64,000 nt of DNA from Staphylotrichum longicolle (lineage: Eukaryota; Ascomycota; Sordariomycetes; Sordariales; Chaetomiaceae). The stretch is taken from positions 1,054,001 to 1,118,000 of the forward strand of contig JAHCVI010000006.1 in assembly GCA_019096155.1 (NCBI GenBank). Direction: 5' to 3'. The notes under the pieces were generated by a model. The model saw nothing but the letters and a program-made list of their open reading frames with translations. It did no database searches and was not told where the DNA came from. The stretch's first letter is position 1. The number at the start of each line of letters is the position of its first letter. Made by a program: the position numbers and the translations under genes. Positions 56,536-64,000 of this stretch are shown here, piece after piece.

Positions 56536-58347
56536 TCCCTCCGACATCTTGCCCACCATAACACATGTATGAAGATCAAAGACATCAGAATCAAATGAAT
56601 ACCTAACGTGCTAAAGTATATGCAAGCTTGATAGGTACCAGCCGAGCCTTTTGTTTCCTCAGGCTGCCAGCAGCTAAAACGAACTTGGTTCGTTTTTCCC
56701 AACCCGTCCAGCTTCCCAGTCTCAGCCTGTCAAAGCAATTCTAATAATATTCTTCTCATTCCCGGTCCGGAACCGCTTCTGGCCAAATGCGCAGTATTCC
56801 AATACTTCTAGGACTGACATTTGCTGGCGCTCGCTTGACCGCACCCTCTAGACTACCGAAGCATGTCAGAGCTCAGTACTGAGATGTATACGTCCGTTGC
56901 TGCTACTCGCCGACTGGACCACTTACATGGCATGGCCCACAGTGACTATCGTAGGCCCCGGCTAAGGTCCCTTTGCATCGACCCAAAGCGCGGCAATATT
57001 CGAGAAGGATCCTGGCACATGGGCACCATTCGGCAGCGTGCCGTAATTTCCTCACTAGTAACGTCAATCTCAGGCTCGAAACTTGGGTCAACAGACGGGC
57101 AAGTTTGTGGGAACTTGTGTAGCAATCGTGGCAGTAGCAGTTGTATAGTTGTCGCCGATGTCGTTTTTGCGATGCTCACCAACAATGGTGATCTTACAGG
57201 CAATTGTCGTTGGGTGGTGGAGAGTGGGCCATTCGCTTGTTGTTGAAGACCAACAACCACGTTTCCACAGTATCACATTGACCAGGATATTTGCTGCTCC
57301 ATGTCGTGAAGTTAGAGGACCGGCATCCCAGAGAGGGACACGAGGGAAATATCAGCAGCGCGGCTGGTGGTTATGCGCGGGAACTGGGAGAAGAAAATGG
57401 GCTGCAGTGCCCAAGCGGAAATAAGGCGAGGGAGGTTGGAAGTGAGGCCTGGGTTCGTTTGGTCGCTCTTAGAGCGCGTTGCTCAAGGAGGGTCGTCAGA
57501 ACCAAGCCCGGGTGGGGCCGCACAAAGCCTCCCGGCCGAACAAAGCCTGGACGCGGAACTGGGCATGCAAAGCCCCGCTCTCGGCACGTGGGTTGCCGAG
57601 CTCCTGCGAACTTCAAGGTGCCCCTCCCCAGGGCTAAACATCTGGCGCGAACATGGTCATTTGCAGATCCTCTTGGATGAGACCAGAAATCGTCACTCCC
57701 CGGGTGGATACTCTGCAGGTCGTCAGGTGCGTCCTATTCGTGTCTTCTCGGGCCATTTTCAGTACATACTGTACCTTACCGCATGTCACCGTCGGGCCTT
57801 GAGGGCTTGATGGTCGCCAGGACTCGGGACACGTATGAGAATCATGTCGCAAAATCAGCAAGCGTCTCCTGTTAGAACTCGGTTTGCACTCTGGAGCATG
57901 CCACACTGACCCAAGTACTTTTTTGATGTCATGGCGAAGATCGATGAACCTTTTTTTGCCCGTTGAAACCTGGACGCACCCTGCTGCGTGCAGGCTGGCT
58001 AAATCACAACACTGCGCGAAAAGTCAAGACAGTTGTGTTGTGCACAAGTCATCAGCGGACCTTACAGCTCTTGACCGGATGGGACTTGGGAGTGCGAGGT
58101 CGCCTTTCCGCTGGCTAGTGCCCGACTGAGAACATCGGCGAGTTTCCGCATCGGCTCAGATAGTCCGCTCCAAGTTGTTGTGGTCGCCAACAGGATATCT
58201 GTTTTCCAACAGCGTCTTGGTCGGCACGGGTCGGCCAAAATCAACTGGACTTCCCCATTCTACCAGGGCACATTAACTTTCATTTTTCAATTATATATCA
58301 ATCTATCCTCCAAGGTAAATCTACCCAGAACAACCAACCCCTGCGCT
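56536..58347. other. Intergenic, nothing recognised
   Basis: Normal composition; overlapping short frames without family resemblance. A short imperfect repeat of CCxGGCCGxACAAAGCCT type lies at about 57,510-57,570. Confidence 0.4.
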
Positions 58348-59389
58348 CTAGCAATACTGACAGGCAGTTTCCGGACAATACCCATGATTACACGCAAAGC
58401 TGCACAAGCCCCTATAACCCTCACTTTCCCCGGGCAGCGGGCAGCCGTCGCGGCCGTTGGTCGGCGGCGTGGTGCCCGGGGTGCCGTATGACGTGCACTT
58501 GCATGGGCCTGGTGGGCAGTATCCGTAGTGGCAGGCGAAGCTGCAGAGGCCCATGAAATTTTCCGACTCGCCATCGGCGTTGGTGCCGCCGTTGCAGGGC
58601 TCTGCGGTTCATCAAATACTTGGTTAGCGCGGGGAGGTGGACGGCGGACTTCGCAAAGATAAGGAACTGACACGTTGCGGCGGAAGTCGCCAGCGCGAGC
58701 ATGACGAGCACGGGGAGCATCATCACGTTGGATACAAATGAAAGCTTACCACCAGGGTTGGGCATGCTGCTTGTCTGGGATGGGATGGCGCTGGTCGAGG
58801 TGCTGGCCGGCTCCGATGCGCTCTGTCCCGGTGTCGGGGTCGGCCCCGTTGCTGACCCTGTGACAGTCGGGTTTGCTTCTGCGTAGCATATCGAGTTGAT
58901 GAGCGTCTGATTCAGATAGATGGCACCGCCCAAGACGCCAAAGTTGGAAGCCTGATACCACATGATGGGGCACATGGTGGCGATGTGGATAACGCTGGCG
59001 CTGTTGGCCGCCCACCACGAAGCTGCGCTGCTGGCGTAAGACGAGTAGTCCGGCAAGAGCGAGGCCGGCATGGCCGTGGTGAAGCCGCACCACAGCGATT
59101 GGTCGGGGTAGGCGCAGGGATACTTGAACGTCCCCGAAGTCAAGCATGTCTGGATCAGGCTGGAGCCGAAAGAGATTTGCGCCTCATGTAGCCCCCCCGT
59201 CGGCATCGGAACCTCGCTGAGATACTTCATGGGGTCCTCGGTGGCACACTGCCACGGGTCTGTTGTTTCGCTGACATCTGGAAACGCTGTAGGAGCAACT
59301 ACAGGGTGCAGTTCGGTGTAGTCGGCCGACGTTGTGAGGGCGGCGACAATGGAGCTGCCGAGCGCAGCTACGAGAGCTGCGTTTCTCAT
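58348..59389 (-). CDS. Secreted cysteine-rich protein with two LCSFAC modules, 297 aa
   Basis: Two exons, 59389-58750 and 58601-58348 (894 nt, in phase; donor GTAAGC). The ATG at 59389 gives a signal peptide (MRNAALVAALGSSIVAAL). The N-terminal 190 residues (DPWQCATEDPMKYLSEVPMP, IQTCLTSGTFKYPCAYPDQS LWCGFTTAMP, WWAANSASVIHIATMCPIMW) resemble the DUF7735-type fungal domain. A Thr/Ser/Pro linker follows. The C-terminus has two modules of the form GLCSFACxxGYCPxxxC, each after a CNGG or CPLPGE segment. In other fungal proteins such modules follow mutanase-type glucanases and related secreted proteins. The role may be wall-glycan binding. A predicted secreted protein; divergent from the chitinase 1.6 kb away. 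Confidence 0.8.
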
Positions 59390-61010
59390 TGTAATGATGA
59401 TGATGATGATATTGAAGCAGCGGAAAGAGGCTGAACAAGCCAAGATGTTGAGTCCACGGAAAAAGGCATGGTTAATAAGCTGGTGGGCTGAGTGGGCGCG
59501 GTGCTGGGAAAGTGTTGTATAAGTACAGGTACTCCGTCCAAACTCCTCCCCTGAGGAGACGGCTCTGACAGCAAATAGGGGTTCAAGCTCAGCTTTGCCC
59601 CTTGCAGCTAAGCTTGGCACATAGGAATCTCGTTTAAAAGTTCTCCACATCTATGCACCTGCCCAGCGTCTTGGCGAATGCTATTCCACATGCTCCTCCT
59701 GCAGGTGTGATGCAGCGCGGGGGGAAAGTTCGCCCAGCCGAGAAGGCTTGTGGGCTCACAGGAAATTAACGTCGTATTAGGTTGCTCGTCACATTCGCGG
59801 CGGTCCGCGCCACCAGGGACGCGCTCGCCTTCAGAAGTTCAAGCAAGCCTGCTAGTCATAGCACTCGAGGACCTGGCTCAGGCAACTCGTCCGACGCGTC
59901 AGACACGTATTCATCCTCGGCCGGCAGGGTAGGTACTAAGTACACAGCTTGACAGGTGACCTGACCAGACCAGGGTGCGCTGCCCTGACCAGACAAGGGC
60001 CAAAAAGCAGGGCGGCCGACCTGACAGCCTGACCAGAGGTTTGAGCTGACCTGACCCGAGCCAAGAAAATCTTTGCCCTGGGCCTGGTCAGGGTCGTACC
60101 ATACCCCTCGCGCGAGGCCGTCAACGGGGGGGTACACGTGTTCTCGGGAGAAAAGGGCTCATCTGTGACCCATACATCCCCGGGCGGACAAGTGGCCATG
60201 GGAGAAGACGCAACGGCAGTCGGCAAACCAGTCGGCAAACCAGTCGGCAAACCAGTCGGCAAACCAGTCGGCAAACAGGCACAGGGCAGCTCCTCAAGTG
60301 GTGTTTGTCGCTGGGGTCGATGCATGGGAGATGGCGTAGGAACGAGATGATTTGGTTCATCACGTCGATAGTCTCGCGGTTGGTTCCTTCGGGCGGCTTG
60401 GCGACGTGGGACGATTTGAAGTGCAATACATCTTCTTATACGGCGGCGATGGTCGCTTCTTGCGAATAACTAACCTATTGTAGCTCGCGCATTTCACCAC
60501 AGCCGTCATTCAGACCCCCGATGCAACGCCGGATAGAGTCCCCACGCGAGACCGGGCAAACGGGCGGCCTGGAGGATCTCTCACTAGACATCTTGGCAGC
60601 AATAGCTTCGTCGGTTGACGGACCTGATATCGACATGATGTCTCGGCAAGCACCCTGAAATAGACATGCTTGCTTGGGAAGGCAAGGGGAAACTCCCTCT
60701 CCGTGCCGAAAGTCCGGCTCGGAAGATGGGCAGCTGCATCAGTGCGGCTCAGCCAGCCTCGATCACATGTGCAGGGACGTAGCCAATGCTTTGTTGGTGA
60801 TGATATCCACCTGCGCAGATACAGCCGCTCACAAGTCACAGCCCTGAAAGTCATGCTCGAAGCTGTTGCTTATATGCCGAGGGTGGTGCGGACCTTCGGA
60901 GCCCTAGAGTGTGCATGCCCGCTCAGGTGGTTATCCAGTCCACCAGTCCCTTTTCCTACCACGCGGACGAACCTTGGAAGGGGTCCGATTCTTGCCAGAT
61001 CTTTGCCACA
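59390..61010. other. Intergenic region between divergent secreted-protein genes
   Basis: A TGATGA microsatellite lies at 59,394-59,411 just upstream of the LCSFAC gene. From 59,955 to 60,095 CCTGACCAGAC-type words recur at least six times in both orientations. A 12-bp tandem repeat is given separately. No gene is supported. Confidence 0.5.
60219..60278. repeat. 12-bp tandem repeat, five copies (GTCGGCAAACCA)
   Basis: Five head-to-tail copies, four identical and the last diverging at its end. It gives a spurious VGKP repeat on one strand. It lies between divergent secreted-protein genes. Confidence 0.95.
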
Positions 61011-64000
61011 ATGCGGGCGCTGACGAGGGTACTCACCGTGTCCCTCGTCCTCTCTGGGCCCGGTGTCGTGCAGGCTGCCCTGAACCTCGATGGGACCCAG
61101 GCCGTCGTCCCAGCCGGCGACGGTGATCCATCGCCCATCAGCGACCCTCGAGCCTACGAGCCCGACCAGCACGACTGCCCACTCCCTTGTGACGACTACT
61201 CCAACATTCACAGCTGGACTCCATACTTATCGATTGACCGTCTGCGCCGTTGCGAGAATCCCATGCTGCTTCAGTTCTCGGTGACCCAGCCCCTGGATGA
61301 CCCGGCTTCCACCATCTTGGTCCGCAGCTGTTCACTCAACGCCATGTCTCGTCAAGCCCTGGGGAGGCCCTCTCCCGCCTCCTCGGGACACGTTGAGAAC
61401 CCCAAGAAATCGCAGAGCTTGTTCGACCCTAAGCTCAACTCGGCCCCGGCGTGCCATGGTGTTCCCACTGAGGCCCAAGGGATCACTCTACGGGTAGCCG
61501 CCAGGAGCGGTAGTGGCTCCAGCGCCGGGCACCGCGACGTTGCCGGCCTGTTGGAGGGTATGGGCAACTTCTTCGACGCCAAAGACAACTGCGACGAGAA
61601 CTTCCTATTTGCCTGGCATAAGCAGACGGCTGCGAGCCTCTACATTGGCGCGGCTCTAGGTAAGCCAACCGTTGCATCGGCCGTCAAAGCGCTTGCCACC
61701 CACCTTGAGTCCGGACGCTCCGTGTCCAACCGCACCATTGCTCAGCTCTGCGGCGGCGGGCGGCGACCCGAACACGTGTTTGGCATTGCACTCGGCCCAG
61801 CCGGGGACCTTGCAGCGCTTCAGAGCACAGCTCTGGAATGGAGTAAGGGCATATGTGCCACAGATGAGGACTTCGGAGCCGCCGAGGACCTGAAAGAGGT
61901 CAAAATCTTTGAAGCTGCGGCAAACACGACTCTCGGAAGCAACACCACTCTAGCTTCCAGGGCTCGCCTCAATCAACCGTCTTGGCAGCGCCGGACCGCA
62001 GACAGCCAACTGGACAGGAGGGCTACGTGCCGCTACGTCCAGGTTGTAGCAGGCGACAGCTGCGGCTCTCTCGTGTCCCGGTGCGGTATCTCGGCAACAG
62101 ACTTCTACCACTACAATCCGGCGCCCAACCTCTGCTCCACGCTGATGCCGGACGACTACGTGTGTTGCTCGGCCGGGGATCCTTACAAGCCCCAGCCGCC
62201 ACAGCGAGACCTGGACGGCACCTGCGCAACCCACCTCATCCAGAACGGGGACACATGCGAGGCGCTGGCTAAGCGGTATCACGTCACCATCACCGAGCTA
62301 GAGACGTGGAACCAGGGAAAGACGTGGGCCTGGACCGAATGCAAGAATATGCTGCTCGGCTACAACATGTGCATCAGCGATGGCTTCGGTCCCTTACCCC
62401 CTCCGCAGCAGGGGACCAGCTGTGGTCCGCTCGTCCCTGGCACTCAGTTTCCGCCTGACTTTGACAGGTTCAGGAATGCACTGGGCGACCTTAACCCGTG
62501 TCCTCTCAAGGCCTGCTGCAGCAATTGGGGGTTCTGTGGTCCTTTCCCCGAGCACTGCGAGATTCACGCGCCTGAAGGGGGAGGCCCAGGGAGCAAGTTG
62601 GATGGTTACAGAAGCACGTGTGTCTCCAACTGCGGCACCGACATCAAAGTGAACTCAGGGCCGCCCCTGGTCTTCCAGCGGATTGGGTACTACGAGTCGT
62701 ACAACTTTGAGAGGGAGTGCCTCTGGCTTAGCGCCAAGCGGGCCAATACAGATGGCACCTATACGCACATACATTGGGCATTTGCCGAGATCGACCCCAA
62801 CGGCTGGAAGGTTGTCATCAAGGACCCGCATAACCAGTGGGCCGACTTCAAGGCCCTTCCAAACATGAAGCGCATTGTAGCATTTGGCGGCTGGGCCTAC
62901 TCGACCGAACCGGCAACCTACAACATCATCCGGCAGGCTATCCTCACCAATGGGGAGGCCTTTGCTACAAACATCGCCAAATTCATCAACGACGAGGGCC
63001 TCGACGGTGTCGACATTGACTGGGAGTATCCCGGCGTAAGTGGCTTGCTGTCCCCTGGCCTGCCCGCGGGGCAAGCAACAAGACGTTTGGCTAACCGATG
63101 ATGTGCTCTTCTTGGTTATAGGCCCCCGATATTTACGTGGGGGGACAGCCCATCGGCCAAAAGGGAGACGGCGCCGGGTACCTCGCCTTCCTCACGACGT
63201 TAAAGCAAAAGGTCGGCTCTGGGAAGTCTGTCTCGATTTGCGCGCCGGCCTCGTTCTGGTACCTGCAGGCCTTCCCCATTGACCGGATCGCGGCCCAGAT
63301 CGACTACATTGTCTTCATGACCTACGACCTACATGGCCAGTGGGACTACGACAATGTAAACGCCTTTGACTCGTGTCCGTCTGGGAAGTGCATCCGAAGT
63401 CACGGTAGGGCTACTTCTGGGGGTGCAGTGATGGCATTAATTATCCGAGTGCTGACTTTTCGAACCTACAATATAGTCAACTTGACCGAGACGCGCAGCG
63501 CGCTTTCCATTAGTTCGCGGTCTTTTTCTTCGCCTATTCCTGTTCCGCTCCTGCTGCTGTGGCATACCCCGGCCATCTAGAACCGGTTAAGCACCGATAC
63601 TAACCTGCCTTGTCCCGATATAGTCACCAAGGCCGGCGTGCCCAACAACAAGATTTACGTCGGCGAGGCCAGCTATGGCCGAACATTCCGCATGGCCCAA
63701 GATGGCTGTTGGGGCCCCATGTGTGACTTCACAGGCACAAGGCTCCAGTCAGACGCAAATCCCGGCAAGTGTACGAAAACGCCCGGCTACCTTGGCTACG
63801 CCGAGATCATGGAAATCATCAGGCTCGGCGGCAACCAGATCCAGGTCTTTCACGATCACTCATCGAACACCGATGTTTTGCTGTACAAAGGTTTGTCGGG
63901 ATACTCCTATCCCACCACCACATCCACCCTTGAAATTTCCCATACGCTAATGCCAGCGTGTCAGGGGACTATGTCAGCTATATGACACCGACGTCCAAGG
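61011..64000 (+). CDS. Secreted LysM/chitin-binding GH18 chitinase (killer-toxin-alpha-like subgroup), 5' part
   Basis: Exons 61011-63035, 63122-63404, 63477-63512, 63624-63890 and 63965 onward, in phase; the gene continues past the window. The ATG at 61011 gives a signal peptide (MRALTRVLTVSLVLSGPGVV). A N-terminal region of about 310 residues with few cysteines precedes two LysM modules (CRYVQVVAGDSCGSLVSRCG near residue 339; CATHLIQNGDTCEALAKRYH near 404). A chitin-binding type 1 module (NPCPLKACCSNWGFCGPFPE HC) follows near 494. The GH18 barrel starts near 556 (QRIGYYESYNFERECLWLSA). The catalytic motif DGVDIDWEYPG (DxxDxDxE, Glu as acid) ends exon 1. Later blocks: IDYIVFMTYDLHGQWDY, VNLTETRSALSI, YVGEASYGRTFRMA. 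It hydrolyses chitin outside the cell; this subgroup resembles the chitinase subunit of yeast killer toxins in domain order. Confidence 0.92.

Noticed and set aside
60121..60426. Frame with a repeated Arg-Leu-Val-Cys pattern
   Set aside because: Direct product of the 12-bp tandem repeat; not a protein repeat domain.
1..64000. CRISPR arrays, bacterial operons or Shine-Dalgarno sites
   Set aside because: Genome is fungal with spliceosomal introns; the tandem repeats seen have no spacer structure.

Overview
This is nuclear DNA of a filamentous ascomycete (Pezizomycotina, most likely a Sordariomycete). Genes carry short 45-120 bp GT-AG introns with CTGAC/CTAAC-type branch sites. The families present are fungal (HET, Clr5, NACHT/NB-ARC STAND proteins, DUF7580, DUF7924, acuF-like C2H2, LysM chitinase). 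Repeats show the C-to-T / G-to-A decay expected of repeat-induced point mutation (RIP): CAG and TGG codons turned into TAG inside otherwise readable reading frames. Exon joins given below are my own reading of splice signals and frame; a join is called firm only where phases agree and the total length is a multiple of three.

Left part, 0.5-20.2 kb: mostly ordinary gene space. In order: a broken HET-domain gene (-), an APH-type phosphotransferase (-), a coiled-coil protein with natural GGGGS repeats (+), a GMC oxidoreductase remnant (-), a Clr5-ankyrin protein (-), a candidate 84-residue protein (+), a small secreted GPI-type cysteine-rich protein (+), an NmrA-like oxidoreductase (-), a secreted pepsin-type aspartic protease (-) and a 93-residue protein with a duplicated motif (-).

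Middle part, 21-47 kb: an accessory region. It holds Zn2Cys6 and WD40 remnants, then about 7.5 kb of AT-rich RIP-degraded retroelement DNA (Gypsy integrase on -, a chromodomain remnant on +), a broken patatin/ankyrin locus, a truncated NACHT-ankyrin gene joined head-on to a dynamin fragment, a pogo/Fot1-type transposase remnant, and a large lipase/NB-ARC/TPR-like/ankyrin gene whose sixteen 99-bp ankyrin units carry TAG codons. A PNP-ankyrin fragment follows. A satellite-plus-unique repeat lies in inverted orientation on both sides of the NB-ARC gene (38.0 and 47.0 kb).

Right part, 47-64 kb: an intact divergent pair (DUF7580 protein and acuF-like C2H2 protein) sharing a 316-bp promoter region, then fragments (chromodomain, ankyrin tail, kinase pieces) and a RIP-degraded DUF7924 gene. 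The window ends with a secreted protein carrying two LCSFAC cysteine modules, divergent to a LysM/chitin-binding/GH18 chitinase that runs off the window.

Overall the middle of the window reads as a graveyard of fungal nonself-recognition (NLR-like) genes and transposons between normal genes.
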